The position numbers and the translations under genes are program-made. Positions 17,501 through 26,230 of a stretch of DNA of 64,000 nucleotides are shown here, one piece after another (within the stretch, counting starts at the first letter, position 1; each line of letters begins with the position of its first letter). The stretch is taken from positions 928,001 to 992,000 of the forward strand of contig NZ_AP014583.1 of the NCBI RefSeq assembly GCF_000828715.1. Reading direction: 5' to 3'. Below the pieces are notes generated by a model. It was not told the origin of the DNA. It worked only from the letters and a program-made list of their open reading frames with translations, and ran no database searches. This stretch comes from Winogradskyella sp. PG-2. GTDB taxonomy: Bacteria > Bacteroidota > Bacteroidia > Flavobacteriales > Flavobacteriaceae.

Positions 17501-20500
17501 TGGTTGCTGCGTCTGCATCTGCCTGTGTTTCATAATATGTTAGGGTAATTCCTGTTTGACCATTGAGTATCTCATCTCTGGCGTCGTCTAGCATAAAGGC
17601 TTCTGATTCATCTCCTGGATTGTTAACATCACACTCCTCTAATGGGCTTGGTTGTACTAATACTGGTAATGGATTGACTTTAAGTACTAAACTTGTAACC
17701 TTATAACAGCCTCCCGCAGTACTACTGTCTTCAACACGTATCCATATTGTTTGGGTGTTTTCTGTATTGGTATAAGCCGTTGGATTGGCTATTGGATTAT
17801 TAGCGTCGTTTGCATTTTCTGGCGTCTCGTAATAGCTTACAATATAATCTGTCGCATCTGCACCGTTTAAGACTTCGTCTGCCTTGGTCGTTAAATCAAA
17901 ACTTGCAAAGCCATCTGCTGAGATATCATCACACTCCTCTAATGGTGTTGGCTCTATAATCTGTGGGCTTGGTTCTACGATTAATTGTAACTCTACTAGT
18001 GTTGCACAGGCTGTCGCTATCGTTGCACTTTCTACTCTGGCGTATAGCGTCTGCTCATCAACTACAATATTATTGTAATCTACTGTGGTATCTATGGCAT
18101 CTACATTATTGTCTGCATTGGCGTAAGTCTCATGGTAACTCACGGTGAGTCCTGCTGCACCTCCTGTAATATCATTATCTGCATCTGTTAGCATAAAAAC
18201 CCCAAAACCGTCATTGTCTGGATCACAATAGGTCAACGCTGTTGGTATTGGATTAGCGATTGGTGCTTGTTCTACGACTAACTCTAAAGTTGTTGTATCA
18301 TAACAGCCTGTACCTGTATCTTCTACACGTACATAGATGATTTGTCCGTTACTTGTATTGGTATATAATGTTGGTAGTGGACTTGTCTCTGATTGCGCAT
18401 CTGACAAGTTCTCATAGTAACTCACTGCATAACTCGGGTTGTTCCCTGTAATCTCGATGTTCTTTAAACTTAAATCCATCTCTGTGAGTCCGTCTGGTGT
18501 AGCATCATCACAAACCTCTAAAGCGGTAGGTGCGATTAAGGATGGTAATGGATTAACTACTAAATCAAAGCTAATGTTAGAACTACAATTAGTGAGTGTA
18601 TTGGTCAGTACTGCAAATACTTCTTGAGGGTTGCTTATCGTATTTGCATATAATGTAGTAATCTCATTAATTCCTAAATCGGCATCCATCTGATTTCCAT
18701 AGTAAGCTACCGTAACATTAACTTGGCCGTTTATTATTTCTGCATCTTTGGTAGTGAGATTAAATAACTCTTGTCCATCACCTGGATTATTCTCGTCACA
18801 CAACTCATAATCACCAATCTCTATAGTTGTTGGTAGTGGGTTAACAATTAATTGTAAGGTTGTCGTAGCATAACAACCTGTAACATCATTTTCTATTCGT
18901 GCATAGATAACTTGAGATCCTGCTACTATATTACTATAATTGTTTGCTAATGGATTATTACCTGCTATAGCTTCTGCTTCAGTATCATAGTAATTTACCA
19001 CCATTCCTGTTTGTGTTCCTATAACCTCTACATCACGTAAACTTAAATTGAAAGTGGCTAAACCATCATTATCATCATCACAAACTTCTAAAGGTGTCGT
19101 TGGATTGGCTATTGGGTTTTCTAAAACTTCGAGTGGCAATGCAGTGACATTATAACAACTGGTCATTGTATTCTCTAATCTTACATATACAGTGTCGTTA
19201 TTTGCCGTCGTATTGATATAACCATCAAAAATTTCTGCTGTATCCATCTCTGCCCCTGACATATTCTCATGGAACGATACTTCTATTCCTGTTTGTCCAT
19301 TTAATAGCTCCGCTTCTTTAGTACTTAATGGGAAGCCTACAAAACCATCCGTGTCGTCATCACATACTTGTAATGGTGTTACTGATGATACTATTGGTAA
19401 TGGATTGACAATTAAATCAAAACTTGTCGTACCATAACAGTCTGGATGTAAAGGGTCTTCTACTCTTACATAAACAGTCTCAATATTTGGATCTGTATTA
19501 CTATAAAGCGTCGGTAAGGCTCCTTCATTATTATCCGCATCGTCTTGGGTATCATGAAACGATACATTGTAAATCGATGGGTCTTGACCTGCTAGTATAT
19601 CTGCTTCTTGGGTCGATAAATCAAATTGCTCTACACCATCGTTACTTACATCATCACAGGTCATCATATTTTCTGGCATATTGCCTATCGCTCGTGTGTT
19701 GACTGTTAATGTGAAATCGACTGACCCTGTAACGTTATAACAATTACTGTCACTTACACTCTCTATTCTTACATAGATATCTTGCGAATTACTCGTATTG
19801 GTATACAAATCTGGTAAGGCTCCTACACCCATCTCTGCATCTACAATACTCGTGTGATAAGTCACCGTGAAATCAGTCGGACTTTGACTACCTAATATCG
19901 TAGCAGTCTGTAAACCTAAATCAAAATCCTCAAAACCATCATTACTAAAATCATCACAAACCATTAAATTATTTACAACGTTAATCGTTGGTTGAGTGGA
20001 AGCAGATAATGAGAATGAAATTATATCATAGCATGATTGGGAATTATCAGCCATACGAGCCCAAATAGTTTGTGGATTAGTAATATTCGTATAGTTAGCT
20101 GGTAAAGCACCAACATTATCCATTGCATTTTCCGGTGTAAGGTGATAGCTTACAACAAAATCAGCTGCACTTTGTGTTCCTAAAACATCATCGTCATTAT
20201 CTAACAACATAAACTCAGCTGTTCCAGTTGCACTACATTCTACTAGATTTACAGCCGGATTTGCTGTTGGACTAGGTCTAAACTCAACCAAAATATCATC
20301 TGTAGATTGGCAAGCACCTGAAACACCTGTAAAAATAAAGTCAACGGTATAAGTACCTGTATCCCCAACCATAATAGTAGATCCCGTTTCCCCAGGAATT
20401 TCAACACCTTCAAAATACCATACATGATCAGCCGCGGGAATACCTGTATCCAGCATAATCTCATTTCCACCGCACTCTGCTGTACCTGCAGCAATGGTAA

Positions 20501-21998
20501 TATCATCACCTAAATTACCTCCTAAATCAAAACTTCCAGCTCTTAGGAATACGCCCGAATCAAGTTGTGTATCTGAACCACCATTGCCATCATCACCAAT
20601 AACCAACTTTATTGTATAGTTTTCACCAGGAATTACATCAGCTTGGGCTGTAAAAACAGTTGTTCGTCCATCGTAGCCGATTGGAGGGCTAAGCACTGGA
20701 ATATATTCTCCAAAAAATTCTTCATTGATTGCTGGACAATTACCATTAAAAGGGTGAATATTAGTTACTAAAATTGGTGTATTAGTTCCTGGGAGTACTG
20801 CTAAATTAGATGTATTACCCGCAGAATCCGTTAATAAAAAAGCAAAAGCGTCTGAAAATGTACATTCAAAATTACCCATATCATATTCTTCTGAGGCCAT
20901 TATGAACTCAAAACTTATACTGTCGGCAAATGGAATAAAATTAAATTGTATAAAAGTCGCATTGGTAGTATTTGTGCCAGCAACTACATCCAAGTCAGGG
21001 TCACCTGGCCAACCAATTCCGCCAGAACTTTCACCTACACCACTATTTGGCCCAGCAGCTATATTAGCATCACCTGATGAAAGAATTATACCATCTTCAA
21101 ATGGAAAATTAATCCCATCCCCAAAAAAATAACCAATTCCATTTGGTTCAAATGAATTAAAGGTAGTTCCTGTAGACCACACAATATCAGTTATTTCTGC
21201 ACAATCGCTATTTATTAAGACATCTTCTATAAGTTGCTCTGGGGTAAATAAATCTTGATCAACAACTACGTTTGGACCTAGAACAAAAACTGTTATAGTT
21301 TCTGTATCTATGCATACTTGAGGGTTATCATCTTTTACGGTTAATGTAACTACATAAGTACCTGGATTTGCAAATGTATTAGAAACATCATTACCAGTTG
21401 CTGTATTTGTATCACCAAAATTCCAATCATAAGTTGCATTAGTACCATCAAGGGAAAACGTAGCACTACCAGAAAAATCTACTGTATCACCAGGTAAAAT
21501 CCCTATAACACCAGATCCATTAGGTATTGGAGTAGTACTATCTATTGAAGCAACAATGTCTTGACATGGAGTAGCACAAAGAATATCTGCAACCCAACCA
21601 TCTGCGGTACCTGAATCATTAGAAATAAATTCTACAGTCAAACAACCTGAAGTATTAGCAGTTGTAGCAGATACCATTCCCGGACTTGTAGTAGGCCCAG
21701 AAAAACTCCCTATTAAATTAGCGGAAGTATCATCACCATCATAGATATTCATGGTGTCTACATTAAGTCCTCCTTGAGTACTGAATGATGTGAAATTAAG
21801 AATAATAAACTCATCTGCATTTTGAGGGCATATTGTCGTAACAAAGTTTTCATCCAAACTGTAATTACCAAATTCACCACCAGAGTCATAAAATTTATCG
21901 GGAGCACAACGGTTAAAAGTACCATTTTGCATAGATACATCTTGTGAAAACCCAATAGAATTAACTATCAGGATCATTATATAGAGGATCTTTTTCAT
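14580..21998 (-). CDS. Giant repetitive type IX secretion cargo (CUB, PKD, choice-of-anchor L, 16 repeats, type B sorting domain)
   Basis: A 2472-residue secreted surface protein. In order: signal peptide (1-18); CUB-like domain about 25-145; PKD domain about 160-240 (YDWNFGDTNTATG); choice-of-anchor L domain about 245-495 (LFTPEQLIEDVLI, GDGINFPFEDGIILSSGD); Ig-like segment about 500-575; sixteen ~80-110-residue modules about 580-2223, each opening with an Asp-rich CDDxxDG motif and carrying YTNT and a VxNPLP-type end; an Ig-like segment; and the type B (gliding CTERM) domain at 2385-2472 (YFTPNGDGNHDTWNI, IFDRYGKLL). It should be exported by the type IX system and held at the surface, likely as an adhesin. 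Paired with PorP/SprF downstream. Confidence 0.93.
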   Translation of the reverse strand: MKKILYIMILIVNSIGFSQDVSMQNGTFNRCAPDKFYDSGGEFGNYSLDENFVTTICPQNADEFIILNFTSFSTQGGLNVDTMNIYDGDDTSANLIGSFSGPTTSPGMVSATTANTSGCLTVEFISNDSGTADGWVADILCATPCQDIVASIDSTTPIPNGSGVIGILPGDTVDFSGSATFSLDGTNATYDWNFGDTNTATGNDVSNTFANPGTYVVTLTVKDDNPQVCIDTETITVFVLGPNVVVDQDLFTPEQLIEDVLINSDCAEITDIVWSTGTTFNSFEPNGIGYFFGDGINFPFEDGIILSSGDANIAAGPNSGVGESSGGIGWPGDPDLDVVAGTNTTNATFIQFNFIPFADSISFEFIMASEEYDMGNFECTFSDAFAFLLTDSAGNTSNLAVLPGTNTPILVTNIHPFNGNCPAINEEFFGEYIPVLSPPIGYDGRTTVFTAQADVIPGENYTIKLVIGDDGNGGSDTQLDSGVFLRAGSFDLGGNLGDDITIAAGTAECGGNEIMLDTGIPAADHVWYFEGVEIPGETGSTIMVGDTGTYTVDFIFTGVSGACQSTDDILVEFRPSPTANPAVNLVECSATGTAEFMLLDNDDDVLGTQSAADFVVSYHLTPENAMDNVGALPANYTNITNPQTIWARMADNSQSCYDIISFSLSASTQPTINVVNNLMVCDDFSNDGFEDFDLGLQTATILGSQSPTDFTVTYHTSIVDAEMGVGALPDLYTNTSNSQDIYVRIESVSDSNCYNVTGSVDFTLTVNTRAIGNMPENMMTCDDVSNDGVEQFDLSTQEADILAGQDPSIYNVSFHDTQDDADNNEGALPTLYSNTDPNIETVYVRVEDPLHPDCYGTTSFDLIVNPLPIVSSVTPLQVCDDDTDGFVGFPLSTKEAELLNGQTGIEVSFHENMSGAEMDTAEIFDGYINTTANNDTVYVRLENTMTSCYNVTALPLEVLENPIANPTTPLEVCDDDNDGLATFNLSLRDVEVIGTQTGMVVNYYDTEAEAIAGNNPLANNYSNIVAGSQVIYARIENDVTGCYATTTLQLIVNPLPTTIEIGDYELCDENNPGDGQELFNLTTKDAEIINGQVNVTVAYYGNQMDADLGINEITTLYANTISNPQEVFAVLTNTLTNCSSNISFDLVVNPLPSLIAPTALEVCDDATPDGLTEMDLSLKNIEITGNNPSYAVSYYENLSDAQSETSPLPTLYTNTSNGQIIYVRVEDTGTGCYDTTTLELVVEQAPIANPIPTALTYCDPDNDGFGVFMLTDADNDITGGAAGLTVSYHETYANADNNVDAIDTTVDYNNIVVDEQTLYARVESATIATACATLVELQLIVEPSPQIIEPTPLEECDDISADGFASFDLTTKADEVLNGADATDYIVSYYETPENANDANNPIANPTAYTNTENTQTIWIRVEDSSTAGGCYKVTSLVLKVNPLPVLVQPSPLEECDVNNPGDESEAFMLDDARDEILNGQTGITLTYYETQADADAATSPIGSSYTNTSNAQTIYVRAENDDTGCYSTITLTLRVDPIPSPEPDPDPIEVCDDDNDGFAEFDLEQRTIEIINGELDVVISYHETEEEANLGDNPITGLYTNIMANSQMIYVRSENTITGCYSLTLNTLELIVVPSPEVPTDIAPYVLCDDDANGMTQFDLTTKASEILGTQSATDVILTYHLSAAAAEAGNSAIINVGNYTNTMNPQVIYVRLFNPTTGCQDTGEFELQVELPPVAVQPTPLEDCDDLGESPGDEMTTFDLTLKDAEITGGNASWSVDYYETDADAQSQMNAIPDPTQYTNTSIGGLPQNPQTLYVVVTDTDTGCVDFTTMTIRVLPNPTPTDILPDLVLCDDINTGDGEEVFDLTENEILLLNGEVGVTPTYHETPEDADSGSNPILDPINYTNTQTPQTIYVRVTNDVTGCYTIVDFALIVNPLPAVIAVTDFIQCELNTDGIDSFDLTTKDAEVLNGQDPMEFVVTYHESLLDAEAEMNALVSPYTNLTNPQEIFVTITNTVTGCSISTQRFNIQVDEAAQANPDMEAIVYEECDDNMGTDGNPSNDSVQFDLATRDPEVLDGQDPANYIVTYYATEDDANLNVNPLPNLYENIVNPQVIYARVDNNTLTVISINLDLAGLATGLDLDGDGTIDTYDADADGVFDLIDVDGDGISDAIDTNADGFIDFVDVDGDGQGDPVDITNDGVFDNQVDGSICFEVAELTLQVNPLPEFDLEDSYILCIDTNGTEVLSSPVLDTGLSETDYSFEWSYNGAILPTETGSSLAPTQGGTYSVIVTDISTSSVTSCVNMDSTEVIESAPPSLTAEVVTQLFGDNNVIEAVATGIGDYEYSLDNGPWQDSGVFTNVSSGIRIITARDKIGCGLVSVEVQVIDYPLYFTPNGDGNHDTWNIEGIGSSAKIYIFDRYGKLLKQLSPTGSGWDGTFNGSLMPTSDYWFTVIYNEPINGNQKEFKAHFTLKR
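15330..20250 (-). repeat. Array of sixteen CDDxxDG modules inside the giant cargo
   Basis: At protein level, modules repeat with the pattern [VLE]CDDxxxDGxxxFDLTTKxxEILNGQ, then xVxYYET, then YTNT, QTIYVRVEN, TGCY, LxLxVNPLP. I count sixteen, most of 75-95 residues. The DNA copies are well diverged (no long identical stretches noticed), so the array is old and not a recent slippage product. The acidic opening may bind calcium. Confidence 0.85.
15385..15610 (-). repeat. DxDxDG calcium-type repeat insert in module 16
   Basis: About 75 residues (roughly 2130-2205) made of short repeats such as LDLDGDGTIDTYDADADG and VDVDGDGQGDPVD, resembling thrombospondin type 3 / dockerin-like calcium loops. 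They interrupt the last module between its RVDNN strand and its closing VNPLP segment. Confidence 0.8.
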
Positions 21999-22162
21999 AT
22001 TTAGTTTTTAACAAACTAACTCTATTAAATGCTAGCAATTACGCATTATGAAACTAGAGATTATTTTTATGAGCACGGAATTTAATCAAATTATATGAAT
22101 TGACTTAAGAATTTAGTTACAAAACTTAATATATGGGATAAACGTTTAATCTTGATATTTCA

Positions 22163-22170
22163 TACCTTTG
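22163..22170 (+). promoter_or_regulatory. Putative -7 box (TACCTTTG) for the NifU-like gene
   Basis: TACCTTTG fits TAnnTTTG and ends 10 nt before the ATG at 22181. No convincing TTG element is seen at the expected upstream distance. The divergent 182-nt gap to the giant cargo gene must hold both promoters. Confidence 0.4.
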
Positions 22171-22180
22171 TAAAAAAAAG

Positions 22181-23083
22181 ATGTCGCAGACAAAAATTTC
22201 AATAATACCAACGTCTAACGAAACGATTTTAAAGTTTGAAGCTGATCGTTTTCTTACTAATCATAATAGTTTTGAATTCAATAATATTGATGAAGCAAAA
22301 CACTCACCATTAGCACAGCAATTATTTCACTTACCATTTGTTAAAAAGGTGTATATCGCTTCTAATTTTATTGCTATAGAACGTTATAATATTGTTGAAT
22401 GGTCCGATGTTCAAAGTGAAGTTGCAGTACAAATTGAAGATTATTTATCAAAAGATGGAATAGTTATTACTGAAGACGCAATTAAACCAAAAGCAGCAGT
22501 AACTGTATACGCTGAAAGCACGCCAAACCCAAGTGTTATAAAATTTGTTAGCAATAAAGTTTTAGTACCTAATCTTTATGAATTCTCTTCTATTGAAGAT
22601 GCTAAACCTTCTCCACTTGCAACTGCTTTATTTCAGTTTCCTTTTGTAAAGAATATATATATGGAAAAGAACTTCATTTCCATTACAAAATTTGACATTA
22701 TAGAATGGGAAGAAATTACACTTCAGTTACGTGAGTTTATAAAGTCTTATGTTGAAGAGGGTAAAACTATACTTAATGATGATGCCCCTCAAAAACTTAA
22801 TAAAACAGAAGAAGCTATTGAGCAAAAGTTTGAAGCTTTAGATGACACCTCAAAAAACATAGTAAACATTTTAGAGGAGTATGTTAAACCTGCTGTAGAA
22901 AGTGATGGTGGTAATATAGAGTTTAAATCATATGACCCTAATACTAAAAAAGTAGAAGTACTATTACAAGGTGCATGTAGTGGTTGTCCTTCGTCAACCT
23001 TTACTTTAAAAAATGGAATAGAGAATATGCTCAAAGAAATGCTTAACGATAACGCAATAACGGTTAATGCAATTAATGGCTAA
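22181..23083 (+). CDS. NifU-like Fe-S scaffold/carrier protein (Nfu type)
   Basis: 300-residue cytoplasmic iron-sulfur carrier. Two copies of the Nfu N-terminal domain: about 5-90 (IIPTSNETILKFEADRFL, FVKKVYIASNFIAIER) and about 105-195 (AESTPNPSVIKFVSNKVL, FVKNIYMEKNFISI), then the NifU C-terminal domain about 215-300 with VKPAVESDGGNIEF and the cluster-binding Cys pair ACSGCPSS. The duplicated N-domain with one CxxC domain is the usual flavobacterial form. It probably delivers 4Fe-4S clusters to apo-enzymes; in this window QueG would be a client type. Confidence 0.93.
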   Translation: MSQTKISIIPTSNETILKFEADRFLTNHNSFEFNNIDEAKHSPLAQQLFHLPFVKKVYIASNFIAIERYNIVEWSDVQSEVAVQIEDYLSKDGIVITEDAIKPKAAVTVYAESTPNPSVIKFVSNKVLVPNLYEFSSIEDAKPSPLATALFQFPFVKNIYMEKNFISITKFDIIEWEEITLQLREFIKSYVEEGKTILNDDAPQKLNKTEEAIEQKFEALDDTSKNIVNILEEYVKPAVESDGGNIEFKSYDPNTKKVEVLLQGACSGCPSSTFTLKNGIENMLKEMLNDNAITVNAING

Positions 23084-23151
23084 ATAGCATTAATTTTAAT
23101 GTGACAATTAATATTATTTTGTTTCTAAAAAGTATAAACCTAAAAAATATT

Positions 23152-23352
23152 ATGGCAGTATTAAAAGTTATTGAAGTATTATCAAATTCAGATAAAAGTT
23201 GGGAAGATGCAACTAAAAAGGCTGTGAAAGAAGCTTCTAAAACTGTAAAAAACATTCGTTCTGTGTATGTACAAGATCAAAGTGCAATTGTAAATGGAGA
23301 CGATGTCACAGAATTTAGAGTGGCTTTAAAATTAACTTTTGAAGTTAAGTAA
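23152..23352 (+). CDS. Dodecin family flavin-binding protein
   Basis: A 66-residue protein with the dodecin pattern: MAVLKVIEVLSNSDKSWEDA, one helix (KKAVKEASKTVKNIRSVYVQ), then strands ending FRVALKLTFEVK. Dodecins form hollow dodecamers that bind and store riboflavin or FMN. The ATG at 23152 gives the family's normal length; the upstream GTG at 23101 would add 17 residues of unrelated hydrophobic sequence. A hairpin terminator follows. Confidence 0.93.
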   Translation: MAVLKVIEVLSNSDKSWEDATKKAVKEASKTVKNIRSVYVQDQSAIVNGDDVTEFRVALKLTFEVK

Positions 23353-23373
23353 TAACATTAAAACACAACACAT

Positions 23374-23402
23374 AACTCGACTATTAAACGTCGAGTTTTT
23401 TT
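23374..23402 (+). terminator. Terminator after dodecin
   Basis: 8-bp stem AACTCGAC (23374-23381) / GTCGAGTT (23390-23397) with an 8-nt loop and a run of T. It is 21 nt after the dodecin stop; the mscS start follows 22 nt after the T-run, so mscS expression depends on read-through or a nearby promoter I could not identify. Confidence 0.75.
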
Positions 23403-23424
23403 ATTCAACATAAATTAAACCAAC

Positions 23425-24237
23425 ATGGACACACAACAATGGATTGACAAAGGCTACAACGTAATAGTTGAGTTTGCACCAAAAATTATTGCTGCTATTC
23501 TTATATGGATAATTGGTAGCTGGATTATCAAAGTAATTAAAAATGTTCTAAGAAAAACTTTGAATAAGGGAGATTACGATGAAAGTTTAAAGAAGTTTCT
23601 GTTAAATCTAATCAATTGGGTTTTAAAAATTGTTCTTATAGTTGTAATACTTGGCACTGTAGGTATAGAAACCACATCGTTTGCCGCTATTCTTGCTGCT
23701 GCTGGTCTTGCTATAGGTATGGCATTACAAGGCTCGCTAGGTAATTTTGCAGGTGGCGTTTTACTGATGATTTTTAAGCCTATAAAAATAGGTGATCTTA
23801 TTGAAGCGCAAGGTGAACTTGGGGTTGTAAAAGAGATTGAAATTTTTACAACTAAACTTTTAACGCCAACAAATAAAGAAGTTATTATTCCTAATGGTGC
23901 ATTATCTAATGGGAATATTGTAAACTATTCTACGGAAGGAAAACTACGTGTAGACTTAACTTTTGGAGTAGGTTATGATTCTGATATCAAACAAACTAAA
24001 GAAGTATTATTAAAAGTTCTGACATCTAATCCAAAGGTGTTTAAGGATCCTGCACCAACAGTAAACGTATCTGAATTGGCAGATAGTTCTGTAAACTTTG
24101 CGGTTAGACCATGGTGTACAGTTGCAGATTACTGGGATGTATATTTTGACACACACGAAAACGCAAAAGAAGCTCTTGATGCTGCAGGAATTGAAATTCC
24201 TTATCCACATGCAGTAGAAATACAAAAAGAGGGTTAA
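23425..24237 (+). CDS. mscS: Small-conductance mechanosensitive channel (MscS family)
   Basis: 270-residue channel that opens under membrane tension to release solutes in osmotic downshock. Three transmembrane helices: about 15-40 (IIAAILIWIIGSWIIKVI), 60-85 (LIVVILGTVG) and the pore helix near 90-115 with the Gly/Ala packing motif AAAGLAIGMALQGSLGNFAGGV. The beta domain follows (KIGDLIEAQGELGVVKEI, IIPNGALSNGNIVNYS) and the C-terminal alpha/beta cage ends at IPYPHAVEIQ. This is the short single-module MscS form. Its last 4 bases overlap tsaB on the opposite strand. Confidence 0.95.
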   Translation: MDTQQWIDKGYNVIVEFAPKIIAAILIWIIGSWIIKVIKNVLRKTLNKGDYDESLKKFLLNLINWVLKIVLIVVILGTVGIETTSFAAILAAAGLAIGMALQGSLGNFAGGVLLMIFKPIKIGDLIEAQGELGVVKEIEIFTTKLLTPTNKEVIIPNGALSNGNIVNYSTEGKLRVDLTFGVGYDSDIKQTKEVLLKVLTSNPKVFKDPAPTVNVSELADSSVNFAVRPWCTVADYWDVYFDTHENAKEALDAAGIEIPYPHAVEIQKEG

Positions 24238-24905
24238 TTCTTCTTTTTTAAAGCTACAAAATCCTTTAAATAATAAGGTTCAAAATAAGCGACATCTTCA
24301 GTGTCGCTTTTTTGATGTTTTAATTCGGCTAAAACTGCCATTTCATTGGCAGACGGTAATTTCCCATTAATAAAAATAGCATTTGGATGTTGAATTAAGC
24401 TTTTAGTTTTTTCTACACCACTACCAATAAAATATACTTTGCTTTTACTGAGAAGGTATTTAAAGCTTTCTTCTGTTAAAATTTCAGCTTTAATCTCTCT
24501 ATGTAACTCTAACTGTGAATTATAAATAGCTGAATACACTTCCATCCGTCTTGCATCTAACATTGGAATAATAAAACCTTCTTCACAATTCACTTGATTC
24601 GCTAAACTCTCTAAGGTATCAATCGCAATTAAAGGTTTGTTCAATGCAAAACATAGCCCTTTAGCGGAAGATACCCCAATGCGAAGTCCTGTATAAGAAC
24701 CTGGACCTTTACTTACAGCAACAGCATCAATTTCTGAGGGGGTAATATGAGACGTTTTAAAAACCTCATCTATAAAAACGTGTAAGGTCTCTGCATGAGA
24801 GTAACCTTTGCTATTATCTTCTTTTAAAACTAAAGTCTCCCCATCTTTAGATAGAGAGACAGAACAATTTGTGGTTGCTGTTTCTATGTTTAGCACAACT
24901 GCCAT
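24234..24905 (-). CDS. tsaB: tRNA threonylcarbamoyladenosine biosynthesis protein TsaB
   Basis: Partner of TsaD in making t6A37 on ANN-decoding tRNAs; cytoplasmic. Seen: ASKHA-fold opening VLNIETATTNCSVSLSKDGE, the loop GYSHAETL, and the family signature AVSKGPGSYTGLRIGVSSAKGL near residue 65-90. 223 aa is normal. I chose the ATG at 24905; the in-frame TTG two codons earlier (24911) is possible. It follows the last efflux adaptor by 18 nt on the same strand and so seems to be the distal gene of that operon, an association without obvious biochemical meaning. Confidence 0.94.
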   Translation of the reverse strand: MAVVLNIETATTNCSVSLSKDGETLVLKEDNSKGYSHAETLHVFIDEVFKTSHITPSEIDAVAVSKGPGSYTGLRIGVSSAKGLCFALNKPLIAIDTLESLANQVNCEEGFIIPMLDARRMEVYSAIYNSQLELHREIKAEILTEESFKYLLSKSKVYFIGSGVEKTKSLIQHPNAIFINGKLPSANEMAVLAELKHQKSDTEDVAYFEPYYLKDFVALKKKN

Positions 24906-24923
24906 TAGCAAATATGTATTAGG

Positions 24924-26228
24924 TTATTCGTCTTCTTTATCTCCAGACGATTTTACCTTTTTACTTTTTTCTTCAATAAGATCTCCTGGCTTCAATGTCT
25001 TAGAAACTACATTATAAGGACCAGTAATTATTTTATCATCTTTCGACAACCCTTCAACTATTTCTATATTGGTATCATCTTGAATTCCTGTTTTTACAAC
25101 TCTTAGTTTAGCTTTTCCATTTTCATTAACAAAAACACATTCAAATTTCTCTTCCTCTTTTGGAGAACCTTCTTCAATTTCCGATGATTTACCATAAGGT
25201 TTCTTAGTTGAACTTGTGTCTGTTTTAATTACTATAGCGCTAATTGGTACCGAAATTGCATCCTTTCTTGTCTTAGTAATCACATCTACTGTAGCTGTCA
25301 TTCCTGGTCTAAAAGGAGAATACGTATCTGGCTTCCCTTCAGTTAAATCTTTATATGATTCTTCAATAATTCTAACTTTTACTTTAAAGTTAGTCACTTG
25401 ATCGGCAGCCAAATTTCCTGCAGCGGAGTTTGCAATTTCAGTAACTACACCTCTAAATTCTTTCTTTAAATAAGCATCTACTTCAACAATTGTAGAATCT
25501 CCGATATTAACCTTTACAATATCATTTTCATTAACATCTACTTCAACTTCCATATTATTAAGGTTTGCTACACGTAAAATTTCAGTACCAGCCATTTGTT
25601 GGGTACCAACCACGCGCTCTCCTAATTCAACATTAAGAAGTGAAACTGTGCCGCTCATTGGAGCATAAATTGTTGTTCTATTTAAGTTGTCTTTAGCTTC
25701 ATTAACAGTTGCAGCAGCACTTTGAACGTTATAGTATGCAGAATTTTTTCCTGCTTCAGCCGTTTCATAAGAAGCAATAGCTCTATCCCAATCAGCCTTA
25801 GAAATGACTCCTTTCTCAAAAAGTGTTTTGTTTCTGTCGTAATCTGCCTTAGCTTGTTTTAAACTTGCTTCAGCTTGTTCTAAGCCTGCTCTAACATTTT
25901 GGTAAGAGGCTTGCGAACGATTTACTGCCGACTGAATTAAATCTGGATTTACCCTAACTAATAAGTCTCCTTTTTTAACTTGTTGTCCTTCTTTAAAAGG
26001 CAATTCTAAAATTTCACCAGAGACTTCTGAAGATATCTTAACCTCAACTTCTGGTTGGATTTTACCCGTTGCGGAAACGGTTTCAACAATATCTTTTAAA
26101 GATACTTCTTTAACCGTAACTTCTTTGAAATTTCCTTTTTTACCGAACCATCCCATCTTAGATCCTGCTATTAATGCGACTAATAGAAGAATGACAGCGA
26201 CAATGATAATTTTTACTGTTTTGCTCAT
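24924..26228 (-). CDS. Efflux periplasmic adaptor subunit (HlyD/MacA family)
   Basis: 434-residue membrane-fusion protein linking the inner-membrane transporter to TolC. N-terminal anchor helix (IIIVAVILLLVALIAGS), lipoyl half-motif SATGKIQPEVEVKISSEVSGEI, long coiled-coil hairpin about 95-200 (GLEQAEASLKQAKADYDRNKTL), second lipoyl half TTIYAPMSGTVSLLNV, beta-barrel, and a C-terminal domain with an acidic Ser/Glu/Lys tail. It lies downstream of tolC, whereas a second, clearly different adaptor lies upstream of tolC. MacA-like since the operon contains MacB-type permeases. Confidence 0.9.
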   Translation of the reverse strand: MSKTVKIIIVAVILLLVALIAGSKMGWFGKKGNFKEVTVKEVSLKDIVETVSATGKIQPEVEVKISSEVSGEILELPFKEGQQVKKGDLLVRVNPDLIQSAVNRSQASYQNVRAGLEQAEASLKQAKADYDRNKTLFEKGVISKADWDRAIASYETAEAGKNSAYYNVQSAAATVNEAKDNLNRTTIYAPMSGTVSLLNVELGERVVGTQQMAGTEILRVANLNNMEVEVDVNENDIVKVNIGDSTIVEVDAYLKKEFRGVVTEIANSAAGNLAADQVTNFKVKVRIIEESYKDLTEGKPDTYSPFRPGMTATVDVITKTRKDAISVPISAIVIKTDTSSTKKPYGKSSEIEEGSPKEEEKFECVFVNENGKAKLRVVKTGIQDDTNIEIVEGLSKDDKIITGPYNVVSKTLKPGDLIEEKSKKVKSSGDKEDE

Positions 26229-26230
26229 AA

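Noticed and set aside
15330..20250. Regularly spaced repeats resembling a CRISPR array
   Set aside because: Regularity exists only at protein level with unit length about 240 nt; no short identical DNA repeats separated by unique spacers.
20249..20509. Minus-strand alternative frame inside the giant cargo gene
   Set aside because: It overlaps the conserved Ig-like segment in another frame and has biased composition; a shadow only.
23101..23151. GTG start extending dodecin by 17 residues
   Set aside because: The extension is hydrophobic and unlike dodecins; the ATG at 23152 gives the exact family length.
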